Shown here: in pieces, positions 32,774-43,600 of the stretch
Position numbering within the stretch: position 1 is the first letter of the stretch
Layout of the letters: every line of letters starts with the position of its first letter
Assembly (NCBI GenBank): GCA_943736015.1
Contig: OX031071.1
Span: 43,154,619-43,218,618 of the forward strand
Reading direction: 5' to 3'
Source of the DNA: Tridacna crocea
Taxonomy: Eukaryota > Mollusca > Bivalvia > Cardiida > Cardiidae
Length of the DNA: 64,000 bases
Position numbers and translations under genes: made by a program
The notes under the pieces: generated by a model
Database searches by the model: none
Told to the model about the DNA's origin: nothing
The model's input: the letters and a program-made list of their open reading frames with translations, nothing else

Positions 32774-33155
32774 TTGATAACTCTGGTCGAATACGTCATG
32801 TTGAATGTGGCTTCACGGGACACATATATAAACGACGCCCAGCATTTTCGCCTAATGCAGCAAATACCTATCGATTTAAGCTTTCCAGGCAACTGTTTTC
32901 TTCTCGCAGATAGCATATACCCGAATGGTTACCCGATTCTAACCACATATTCCAATGCCAAGTCACGTAGAAGGCAGGGGCTTTAATAAGTATCACAGGA
33001 GATACAGAGTCCTTGTAGAGCATGAAAAAGGACAGATGAAGACATACAGGTGCATAAGCAGGGTTTGGAGGCATCCGCGGCGTAAATTGTCTCGTGTTGT
33101 GAGAATATGCGCAGGACTTGTCTGCAGAAGGAAGGATTTGGAACTTTTTATGTAG
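32774..33155 (+). pseudogene. PIF/Harbinger (HARBI1-like) transposase relic
   Basis: Two overlapping plus-strand frames carry the C-terminal half of a DDE_Tnp_4-type nuclease. Frame 1 (to about 32986) has NDAQHFR, then LLADSIYPNGYPILTTYS, which fits the 'LLGDSGYP...LLTPY' region around the second catalytic Asp. Frame 2 (from 32955) continues with FNKYHRRYRVLVEHEKGQMK, matching 'FN..H...R..VERAFG.LK', where the last catalytic Glu lies. A frameshift near 32955-32986 breaks it, and the N-terminal half with the first Asp is not found. The assignment rests on motif memory, not alignment. It is inactive as it stands. Confidence 0.55.
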
Positions 33156-33233
33156 ATAAATTTAAGTATCACTTGATAGAGTTTTATAATTTGACGATGC
33201 AAAAGGCTTATTTATTAAATGTATGGCGTTTAA

Positions 33234-33480
33234 CGCCTTTTTATCTCTCGCCGAAGGCGGAGGGATATAGTTTTAGCGTTGTCCGTCCGTCCGTCCGTCC
33301 GTCCGTCTGTACGTCCGTTCGTCCGTTTGTCCGTACCGGCAAATATCTCCAAGATCATGGGACGGAATTTCGTGAAACTTTATACATGTGTGCAATAACC
33401 CATATTGCCGAGACTCTTTTTTTTTGTTTTTGTTTTTTTGGTTCGACGCAAAATGGCCGACTGGGAGCGATTTTAAGTTA
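33234..33480. repeat. Interspersed repeat with GTCC tract (family F)
   Basis: The hairpin CGCCGAAGGCGG is followed by a (GTCC)n-like tract at about 33282-33332 and GGAATTTCGTGAAACTTTAT. Shares its layout with 3254-3478. The 126-codon ORF over it is Ser/Arg/Val-rich from the tract and not credible. Confidence 0.6.
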
Positions 33481-33654
33481 CACTTAAGTTACATTTAAGA
33501 ACACTTTTGATGTTTGGAGTCTTGTCTTCAAAACTATACAAAGTTTTTACATTGAACTTGTCACATCTATCAACCACCATAAGAAATGCAGGAAAAAGAG
33601 TTTAACCCACATTGACCATGCAACACCACAGTTATTTGCCCTTGTTTTTGTAAT

Positions 33655-34340
33655 AAGGTGTCATGGAAAAAGGGGGCTTCGTGTTATATTTCATTCAATT
33701 GCTTGTGAATGCAACTCCTCCACCATTTCTTGACGGAATTGAATAGAATTTTCGTCGAATGTTTCTCATCATGTGACCTATCGCTTATTCTCAAGGTTTT
33801 GCAACTTGTAGCTGCGTCATGAAAAAGGGGGCTTCATGCTTTATTTCATTCTATTTTTTGTGAAGGCAACTCCTCCCACATTTCTTGGCAGATTTGAATG
33901 GAATTTCCACATAATCATGTGACCTAACGCAACACCTCCCACATTTCTCGGCCGATTTAGATAGAATTTTAACAGAATCATGTGACCTATCGCATATTGT
34001 CAAGGTTTTGGGATTTGTAGCTGCATCGTGGAATAAGGGGGCTTCATGTTGTATTTCATTTTTCACGAGTATTCCTTTGATTACTGGACATATCTCAACA
34101 GATTTTAATAAGATTTTCACAGATCATGTGACCTAGCGCATGTTGTCAGGCTTTTGCAATTCATCACTGTACTTTCTTTGTTTTCATGAAATGCCAAGTT
34201 CTGCAAAAAGGGTACGTAATGTATAATCTTGTTATACACCTCTTACATATATATATTTTTTTATGTAATGAAATGCTGTGCCATGGAACAAGGGAGCTTA
34301 ATGTATAATTTTATCATGCACCAATAACAAAAAGGCCATA
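33655..34340. repeat. Diverged tandem array of ~160-200-bp units
   Basis: Units begin GGAAAAAGGGGGCTTCGTGT (33665), GAAAAAGGGGGCTTCATGC (33822), GGAATAAGGGGGCTTCATG (34029), with weaker ones near 34205 and 34287. Each includes CTCCCACATTTCT and ATCATGTGACCTATCGC. The start resembles the terminus of family C, so the array may be amplified from such an end. Confidence 0.6.
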
Positions 34341-34443
34341 TGTACATGCAAAACACAATACCTCTAATATGATTGTATCAATAAAGGTCTTTTTCGGTGG
34401 GGGATATCATTTCAACAAAATTGCTTATTCAGTATTAATTATT

Positions 34444-34700
34444 TATATCTCTGCGTTCGATGCACCTATCCATGCTTTCTTAGAGTTTATTTTACATAAG
34501 TACTCTGCTCAATATTCTTTCCAAGGCACTGGCTGCTTTCCCACATAACCATCGTCGAAACAAACATCTGCTCAGTGGTGAGAGAGGAGTGAATTCTGTC
34601 GCAATGACTATCATCATACCCCGGAAAGAAACTGGCGGAGAAGAGAATTGAACGCTATCGACTCAGCAGCCGGGACTGCCTCAATGCATAAGACGATGCA
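34444..34700 (-). mobile_element. SINE, reverse orientation
   Basis: Reverse complement of the GTGCACTG/CATGGATAGG body (ATGCACCTATCCATGCTTTC) through CCACTGGCTGCTTTCCCACA-like sequence, then CGCAATGACTATCATC, to a degenerate tRNA-like head near 34650-34700. Confidence 0.6.
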
Positions 34701-34767
34701 TATTTCACAGACTGTAAAATTCATTAATTTAAGTATAATACATTGAACACTTTTTGTTAAAAACACC

Positions 34768-34995
34768 GGCCGAATAGCGACCTCGGTACCATGCCTGACT
34801 AGCGATCTTATGATCGCAGGTTCGATTCCCGGTCCCGGTCAGGTCAACTCCGGTGAATATTTTACCGCCCATTCTTATTCAGTAATAAAGGGAAGGCATT
34901 CAATGGCTTGCAAAGAAGACTGTGAGCCAGGAAAACCTGTGGAGGTTCGCTGATTGCCATAATATTATCGAAGATGTTAGAAACAGCTTAAATCC
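34768..34995 (+). mobile_element. tRNA-headed SINE, second type
   Basis: Head TAGCGACCTCGGTACCATGC with B-box-like GGTTCGATTCCCGGTC. The body TCAACTCCGGTGAATATTTT and GCTTGCAAAGAAGACTGTGA differs from the SINE at 62735. It ends near AATCCCAAACAAACG. Confidence 0.55.
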
Positions 34996-35848
34996 CAAAC
35001 AAACGATATATTAATCGCTGTACAGTATTTTCACGTTATAATGGTTTTGAGATGTCCCCTCTCAATTAGAGTAAATCGGCTGTCTATATTCACAAACCAG
35101 CTTCGCCCGCCCAAGTCTATTATCTTTAGTAATCAAAGGACTGAAAGTCCTGAAAAGCGGATTTGTTGAACACTTTCAAGCTATGATTTGATATGAGAAA
35201 ATTAAAATCTTTTATCACATGTAATACATGTAGATCTATAAAATATCAACAATACATGTAAATAGATTGAGCAAGGACAATGATAGTCGAAGCTGTTCTA
35301 CCAAGTGTGCTGTACAGCAACTTTTATTTTTCTGCCGTTTTAGAGCAGTGATTTGATCCGAAGTATACAGTGTTTAAAAAAAAGGCGAAGTTGTGGTGTT
35401 CTAGCTAAAACTTGAAGTAGAATGGTTAATGTGCAAACATGCACACATAAGAGTATGTGGTTTAGATTAAACATATGACACTGTACGATCTTGATAAAAG
35501 AATAGTTTGCAAGGCTAACATCAGCATAAACTGAAGAAGTTTTAGAGATAATTATGGTTCTATTTAAACGGTCTGACTAATTTACACCTGTTTATTTCTT
35601 CAGAAATCTAAGATCCTCCTAAAACTTTCAAAATCATTCAAACATTAATAATTTTTAGCAAACACAAACAAATTTGATCAAAGAGTTCAAAAAATTGCTT
35701 AACATTAACTTACACATGAGTGCAATACGAAACTTTCACACCTTATTGTTGAACTCTTGACAAGAGGAAAACATTTTTGCCTGTCCCAAATTAAAACCAA
35801 CTATTCAAGAAATAACTCCATATTAAGAGCATTAACAAACAATTCAAT

Positions 35849-36834
35849 AACAAGAGGGCCATGAAGGCCTTGTATCGCTCCACTGGATAATAAGTAATAA
35901 CACTACTAGCCAAACATTACATTACTTGGCCAATTTGTTTCAAACTTGAAGACATACTAATTTTTTTCTGTAAAATTTGAGAAAGTTATGACCCCCAGGC
36001 AAAGCCATTTTTCTCCACAAAGCTATCATTACTTGAATCGTGGTGGAGGTCCTTACGATAAAGCCCTATACCAAATAATACAGGTCTTGAATCTGTGGTT
36101 ATAAGCAAGAAGATTTTCAAAGTTTCCTTAATAAAAAGGCCCTGTAAAACATCAGACCAATGAGGCAGAGCTAAATTTAGTAGCCCTGAGTCTTATTAGG
36201 GTTACTAGGCCTTATAGCTAGGTACAAGTAAATTCTTTAAGTTTTCCAAATATAAGCCCATGAAAAACTCGTGACCCTATGAGAAGGGCTACAATTTGGG
36301 CTACCTTTGTAGAAACCCACTAGATAAAGCTACATACCAAATTGTAGCTCTAGGTCTTATCACTAGGTAAAAGAAGATTTTTAAAGTTTCCCCTGGCCTA
36401 TATAAGCCTATATAAAACTTATGACCCCCGGGGCCAGGGCAAATTTGACCCCAGGGCTATACTTTTGGGATTCTTGTAAGACACCCACTTAATAAGGATA
36501 CATGCAAAATTTGGTAGCCCTAGGCCCTATGGCTACGTACCAGAGGGATTTTAAAGTTTTCCCTATATGAGCCGGTATAAAACTTGTGACCCCCGAGTTG
36601 GGGCCAATTTTGACCCCAGGGCTATTATTTGAAGGAACTTAGTAGAGGTCATTCTAAAGAGGACCATGGCAGGATCATTTCTGTGAAGTTTCATCAAAAT
36701 TGGATGGGTAGTTTCAGAGATGAAGATGTTTTAAATAAAAGTTAACTCACGAACAGACGGAAACACAGACGGACGCACGACTGACACCGGTCCATGAAAT
36801 AAGCCTGCTGGCCTTTGGCCAGTGGAGCTAAATA
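35849..36834 (+). repeat. Family E interspersed repeat, ~1 kb (E2)
   Basis: Starts AACAAGAGGGCCATGAAGGC and ends CCAGTGGAGCTAAAT. It has four or five internal sub-repeats of the type TATAAAACTTGTGACCCCC...GACCCCAGGGCTAT...AAGCTACATACC. Best copy of the family in the window. Non-coding. Confidence 0.7.
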
Positions 36835-38319
36835 TGGCTTAGATTACGTGGTTTGTATTTGTAAAGGTTTAGAAAATTATAACAGAAAAAGAAAAGAAAT
36901 ACTGATATCTATTTTCCAACAATGTTTTCAGGAGCCCTTTTACACAGGACACATAAAACACAGGAATTATTGCCTGTTAAAGGGCTAAAAAATAGAAAAG
37001 TCCTCAAATTCTCCCAATTTAACTTTGTATGACACAAAATTCATGGATCAAATACAGTTCATGTTTAGATAAACAATAAGACATTCCAAATACTGATAAT
37101 ATATATATATATATCTGTAACAGTTATGCTAAATAGCCCCCCCACCCCAAGGCTGGGATTGAACCCAGAATCTTCAGGTCCCTCGTCGAATGGTCGACTG
37201 CATTGTTACAAAAGCTAGCTGTATAGCAAGACAGTATAAGTATCCTCTTATACAAACATAATTAACATCAATCTGTGGGATAGACCAGTATACAACATAT
37301 CCATGTCTGGTCATGGCATCCGACGACTGGATCTTGAGAAAATTTTGATTAGGGTTTATTTTAACACTTAAAAGTGTAAATACCAAACACTCTGTGTTAA
37401 TAATCCTGAAGGAAATAAGCAATTGAAAGCATTATGAGACAAACATAAATTTCTGGAAAGCAGTATTTCAAGGAAATAGGAATTCAAAGCATTATAGGAC
37501 AAAGACAGAATTCTGGTAAGCAATACTTTTTTAAAGTCTTTTCTCATGTTCCAATAGTGTTTTCAATTATATGAGTGAACTTCAGTTCATTTACAGGTAT
37601 TTTCTGTTGTCTGCTGATGCATTTAACTCTTTCCATATAATAGACAACACCAGAAGCTTTGATGGACAGTGTGGATCAAGATCAGACTACACGGAACATG
37701 CAATCTGATGTCTGATCTCCACTGTTCCCTGCTTCATTGTAAACCAAATTGTTTCTTGATCTTGCAGAAGAAATGTATTTTTAGCCTTTGAGACAATGCA
37801 ATTAATTTGTTCAGTAGTTAACGCTACTGAAAGTGCCTAAAACTTTTCATATGGCACAGTAATGAACAATGAAATGGCATCAATTTGATTAAAAAACAAG
37901 AAGTAAATTATGCATAAATGGTTGACGTAGACTAACCTGAACAATCTTACAAAAATTAACTCCCATCTAAATGTGGATCTAGTGTCCTGCGTGGCTCACT
38001 AGTAAAGTGTAGGACTTGTTACCTGATGGCCCAGCCTCATTGGATGCACAATGTTTTTCTGCAAGAGTGTCCTTAGGCAAGACAATGCAGAGCCCTAGCC
38101 TAGTACATGTACTACTTAAACCCAGACATACAGAAATAAGCTAGCTGTAGCAGTCATAATGTTGGAAATGACAGTTTACATCATTCAAATAATCAAATGT
38201 GGATCTAACATTGGCCTGCAAGGTTAACCTTCATCTAACATTTCTCTCAGCCTCACAAAATGTAGCGGTTAAGTTTTGGAAATTATGGTAGACCAACAGA
38301 TTTCAATATTCATTCTTAC
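36835..38319. other. Gene-free region with SINE and hairpin fragments
   Basis: Decayed family A pieces at about 36880-36990 and 37430-37640. A minus-strand tRNA-like head at about 37140-37205 (GGGATTGAACCCAGAATC). A GATCAGACTAC...CTGATCTCC hairpin at about 37675. A plus-strand degenerate SINE at 37985-38165 (GTGGCTCACTAGTAAAGTG head). No gene. Confidence 0.5.
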
Positions 38320-38546
38320 TTAACTCTTTACCACACAATCCGGAGTTAATAACTGTGTGAAAGAATCCCTTTGAAAACATTGTAGGAAATGGAGAATATG
38401 CTGGTAACCAGTATTTTCTCCTTTTCCCACAATGTTTTCTACCCTATTGAAACCATATTTCATCATTTGAGCAACATTAGAATTGTCGTCTGCTAATGCT
38501 TTCAGTTTGAACATGTCCAAAATTTCATTGTGTGGTAAAGGGTTAA
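38320..38546. mobile_element. Family A hairpin MITE (A20)
   Basis: Starts TTAACTCTTTACCACACAAT and ends GTGTGGTAAAGGGTTAA. Hairpin at about 38373-38440 with slightly mismatched arms. Confidence 0.75.
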
Positions 38547-39928
38547 GTCATTTTCCCCCCATCCCATATCACCATTAAGGATACAAGGTAAGCGTGGCCA
38601 TATTATCCCATTTTGAAGGATGTTCAGGAAAAAAACCTTTAGAAACAACTTATCCAATTGGCTGAGTTGCTTTTTGTCTGAGATGTTGCTTTAAATCAGA
38701 TTGAAAGTATTAACAGCTCAGCCTAGGGTTTGTAAACATGTGAGCTTATATAGATACACTAGACATGATGACTCTTTCTTTTCTATAGCATTTTAAGCAT
38801 TTCTAAATTCATCATTATTCATCATTATGCAAGACTCTTTTAAAAGATTGTAACTTCTGTACTCAAACATTAAGGTTTTGATTTTTACAGTAGCATTTTA
38901 CAATATTCTAGCCTAAGCACAACAATTTCTAAACTTTTATATGGTTGGTATAATCATATAGACTGCAAACACTTCAAATCTAAATTAATGTGCCTATAAG
39001 AATGGAATTTATTATGTTAGGTAGTCTGATCTTACTCTACCAGTACACCTGTTACATACTATACAGACTGTCCTCATTTTGAGATATAAAACATGCATTG
39101 TTTTGAAACTAGTATGGTTTAGTTAAAAAAAAATACAGGAGTCCTCTCAGGGTAAAAGAAACAGTTGTAATTTATATGTAAGTTCTTACTGAAAGCACAT
39201 TGTCCTTTCCATAACTCTTAACACATAGAATCATTTCAAGGTTCCTCTTAATTACTACACAACTTCAAACTATCAATTTAAAAATGAAATAAAAAATCAA
39301 ACTAGAAACAATAATTTGATTGTTCAGGTACAATGATTTCTTCTTTTCTTTCATAAGAATTTTCTTGGTTTCATTCCTGAACTCAAAAATGTTTTGTTAT
39401 AGTCTGAAAGGTGAAAACTAGGCGATGTGTTCAGTAATTTCTAAGATTTAGACCATGTGTAATTCATGAATATTGAATGTATCTTTCTTCCCTAAGATAA
39501 ATGAAAATTTACCTTGTATCTTCATAAAGAAACCAGTCAAGAAAATAATGATTGTACAAAAGAAAGTAAGGTCAACTCATGCAGTCCCACAAAATATGAA
39601 CTTGAAATCTTCAAGAATGGTGACTATTTTCTGGTTATTAGAGACTATTAGTGTCAACACTGTTTCAGTCTTAGTGACAACAATTCATCCATTTGTGTAC
39701 CTTTTGGGTTTTACTAGGGCTAAGCTGGTTCTCTACAGTGTCTTGTCTATGGGCATTCTACAAAATCCTAGCATCTAGAAGAGGATAGGACCTGTGATAA
39801 TCCACAAGTGGTCAATACTGGTCAATAGTGGTCGACTTGTAAAGGTCAATTGGAAATTTTAATGTTCAGATGAGTTTTAAAACAGCATTTAAGCTAATTT
39901 GTGGATGATTCGTTGTGTGGATTTTTTT
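38547..39928. other. Gene-free left flank of the Polinton
   Basis: AT-rich. One 101-codon plus-strand ORF (39473-39778) has a hydrophobic stretch but no recognised family. At 39803-39840 a GGTCAATACTGGTCAATAG motif recurs inverted at about 50970-51001 beyond the other side of the Polinton. Confidence 0.4.
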
Positions 39929-39934
39929 CCGTCA
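39929..39934. other. Target-site duplication CCGTCA (left)
   Basis: Identical to 49690-49695 directly after the element. Six-base duplications are the hallmark of Polinton integration (family knowledge). Confidence 0.9.
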
Positions 39935-40423
39935 AGTAGTTAGCCTCATATCTTCAGTCGCTGGAATTTGTTCTTTGTCTATATAAACGATGCCATCATC
40001 TCGGAGGAGTCAATTTTCAGAATCAATCAGGCGTTACCATAAGGCATGTACATACCTGTTGTGTAATATTCTCGGCGGAATTTCTATTTTTAGCCACGGG
40101 GTCAAGAATGCGTGACATAGATGGAGCAGACGATATCCGATGACAGCAGGTTTGTCAAAACAGCGGAAAAAAGGATTGGGGGAGTAGATAATTATTTAAG
40201 GGTGTAGCACGGTCGATAGCTTCAAAAACAGGGTGACGAAAGGCCTTCTCTTTGTAATCTCTTTCCAGCAACTCAAGAGCGACACGGAAGAAAGTCAGGC
40301 TATTTTTAACCGGTGAGTTCAACAACGCAAGGTCTTTCTCGAGTAGACGAATTCTAGAGATAGGCTGTGGTGTGGAAAAGGGTTTCAGAAGCAATTTAAT
40401 CCGTTCCCTACAACGATGCGCTG
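39935..40423 (+). repeat. Polinton left terminal inverted repeat, 489 bp
   Basis: Starts AGTAGTTAGCCTCATATC. It pairs with 49202-49689 almost base for base up to CAACGATGCGCTG. The clearest difference is a one-base indel in CTGTG(GT)GTGGAA near 40366-40374. The TIR would hold the origin for protein-primed replication (family knowledge). Confidence 0.93.
40155..40394 (-). CDS. Hypothetical ORF inside the left TIR, reading outward
   Basis: Open for about 79 codons from a TTG-type start; the frame is also open upstream through the CT-rich tract. The product looks protein-like, with an amphipathic helix rich in Leu/Glu/Lys/Arg (LLEKDLALLNSPVKN) and a C-terminus ending SFFPLF. I do not recognise it. 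The right TIR carries the same coding stretch on the plus strand (stop at 49467-49469), but a one-base deletion breaks its start. It may be an exon of an element gene or a chance ORF preserved because TIRs are kept alike. Confidence 0.3.
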   Translation of the reverse strand: MLLKPFSTPQPISRIRLLEKDLALLNSPVKNSLTFFRVALELLERDYKEKAFRHPVFEAIDRATPLNNYLLPQSFFPLF

Positions 40424-40449
40424 AGAAGCGGGGTGGGAGGATTACAAAT

Positions 40450-40469
40450 CTCTCTCTCTCTCTCTCTCA
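40450..40469. repeat. (CT)n tract inside the left TIR boundary
   Basis: Begins 26 bp inside the end of TIR identity. The complementary (GA)n tract sits 13-14 bp inside the right TIR, so the tract may be part of an ancestral longer TIR. Confidence 0.8.
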
Positions 40470-40642
40470 CCCTCAGTTTCGTTTTTAAACGATGATCCTT
40501 TTCATTTGAATAATGGGACGTAATAATAACAAGGAAACAAGTACTTTTTACATTGTTATATCTATTAGCATTTATACATAATATGTACAGTAACATTTAT
40601 GTTATACTAACATTAACAATAACTATTCAGTAATATTTACAA

Positions 40643-43600
40643 TTAAAAACCATATGGGTACGAAACATAGTTATCCCTGATTACACGTTTGTCAAATACT
40701 AGTCTATAGTCTTTGCGCTCATTCGTGGTCATTAATTTTGCACTATCCCTATCTCTCGCAATTTTATGGGGATTTAGAACGGATACTGACGCATCCGGAC
40801 GCTTAGTTACCAAACTTCTGAGAGTGTCAAAATTTACGCTTAAGAGGTTTTTGTAATTAAGAGTTATTCCTCTTACTTTGCAATGAGTATCGTTACCGTC
40901 TCTGTCAGGATATCTTAACCTATATCCATAGTTTTTAGGGCCCCCGGTCACAAAGGTCTGAATACGATTGTGTTGAATTTCGTCTGTCAAGTCACCCAAA
41001 TAATCACCCAACGGTGGCTTCTGTTCACCTGGCTTTGTGGTAAAAATGACGGAATCGGTGTCAGCGTACATTGCTCTAGACCCTAACTTTTCGAGATGTG
41101 AATACAATTTGAGGCGAGCCTGACTCGTTGTGTACGCAGCAATGACAACATTTGTTTTTGTGCTGGTTTCAACAAATTCCTCCTTAAGTTTCCATCTCAT
41201 TTCTACCGCATCGCCAGAAAGAAAGTTGACCGATGTCACGTCTTCACGATCAGAGGTTAACTTGTCAAAGTATATTCTAGGGTCGTCAATGATGTCTACT
41301 TGTTGCATGTTTGACCTTTGACCGAATTTACCCCAGAAGGAGTTTAACATTAGCTTGGCCAGTGCTCTCAATCCGGGGTTTTTCCTAATCTTGTTGTAAT
41401 CGAGACGAACCCCCTCCTTTTTGTGATAGAGATTAATATAAGTTTGTCGATCCTCTTCTGTCTTACACCAGTCTGGCCACCCGCTAGCTTCTTGTTTTAT
41501 TTTCAAGAAAGTATTGACATAGCCAGTGAACAGCCCTCCAATCTTAGACTCCGGATCGTATCTAGATATTTCGTGAAAATGCCACACCTCAAATATTTTT
41601 TCTACTTTGTAACCCATCATTACAGCTTTCTTTATCTCATCTGTCACCCAGGTGCCAACAAAGGACCTTTCGTCATCGGTATGAGTGCAAGGTGCTTGGT
41701 GTTGAGTCTCTGCACAACTTTTGCAAAGGTGAAACAATAATTTGCCGTTCATTTTACAAGGCAGTACAGGATGAAAAAGACCTTTGGGCGGTAGAACTTT
41801 GCATTTGATAAGTCCTTCGTAGGAATCTAATTCTTTAAAATTTTCAGTGATAATTTCAGGGTGTCCTATCGGTACTTTTCCCGTCTTATTAACCCAAGGA
41901 TACAGCGAAGTGACGTCAAAATAATCTATTTCCAAATCGTCACCAGCCTCTTTGTACAAGGTATAGGCCTCAGTTCTTCCGCCGTAAAAGGCGTCTCTTG
42001 GTTCCAAGGGCGTAGCAAACCCCAAATGTTCAATAAAGGATCTCATTTCGGGATTTTCGCGACACTCTTTATCAAAATCCGATTCCCATATAGATATGTA
42101 AGTATAACCTTGGTCTTCCAAATACATTTGCTTTTCTAAAGTTTTATCAAATAACTCTCCCATCGTCAGCTGATTGACAGGATTGACCGTAGATCTTGAA
42201 AATACGGTTGGATTTCCATGCCAGAAGTCTCCGTGGAATTCCATCACAACTTTTTGCCCTTTATCAGTTTCGTAATATCCATCAACGCGATAGGGACCGA
42301 TATACTTCTCTCCGCCATTTTTGGCATGTTGTATGCTATGTCCCTGCACATGTGATATATACTTAATCCATTGTAAAGCTTTGACTGATTGTTTTTGTTC
42401 AGGGTTGTAGCCCTTGTGAGGAATTAAGGCAATGGTCTTAGGTTGAAGAAAATTGGTTCTGAAGACCAGGTTACACGCCGAAGCTATGGTGATAGACTTT
42501 TCAAACGGATCAATATCTGTGATTTCAATGAAGTAATCTCTAAATTTTAAACAACAACGCCTCAAAATGTCCACGTCAGATCGACAGTAAGCCAATAATT
42601 CTTGTTGGAAATCAAACTCTTCATTCTTATGGTTATTGTACCAAGTCAGAAACCTATCTCTATCTGCAGGCTTCATAGAGTCAGGATTATAATAGGCAAG
42701 GTCAGGAAGTCTTTTAAGAATTACATACTGGTTTTCTTTCCTGTTAAAAAGGTGGGGGAAGTACCCCTTCTTCAGTTCTTCAAAACCAAACATAGCTGGA
42801 AGTTTTGCGAGAGCCATTGGTAAGAAGTTGATTGAGTCAATCATTTTGATTTTGCAACTCTCTACAGTCAAGCACATAATCTTTGCGCCGTTAGGGATAA
42901 TCATAGGCATGATAGCATTTTTATACAAATATTGCAAAATAGGATAGGAGTCGTAACCTTGGAAGTTGTGACATAATACTGTACTGTCAAAGTTTTCTTC
43001 GGAAAACAACCATTGACAAAAGTTATCGAGTGTGCTTTCACCAGAGAAGACATACTCTCTTTCACCACAATTCTCACACACACCTTCTCTCTCCATACAT
43101 AATGAGCATACCTTATGAACCACGCACAAATTCGGTTTATGTTCATAACTACCACAGGTAGCTTTCAAACAGTGTATACATTTTCCAAATACATCAGGCG
43201 TGTACCCTATTTCACACTGAACTAGATCGTCCTGGGTACATTCGAAATCAAAAAATATAAATGTTTTTGCGTTCTCTATTTCGTCGATTAATTCTTCTTC
43301 CACTGACAAAGGCTGTTGAAAGCATGGTTCTTCAGGCTGCATGTAGCATTGATGTCCCTGTGGATAGAAGTCTTCACAGATATGGCAGTAAATTTGTCCG
43401 CAGGTGTGGTTTTTATCCATTTTTCTATTCACAGTTTTCCCACAGTCTGTACATCGATACATAGATTTACAAGTAGAATTGCCTTTTGGTGTGACTCTGA
43501 TATGAAGGTCATAACACTGTTGCCCACGGAAGAATCGATTACACTTCTCACATTCAATCCAGTTATCGATATTTTGATCGTGCACTTTACGACAAGCATG

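Noticed and set aside
33107-33487. 126-codon gene
   Set aside because: It begins in the Harbinger relic region and runs through a GTCC microsatellite, so the frame is incidental.
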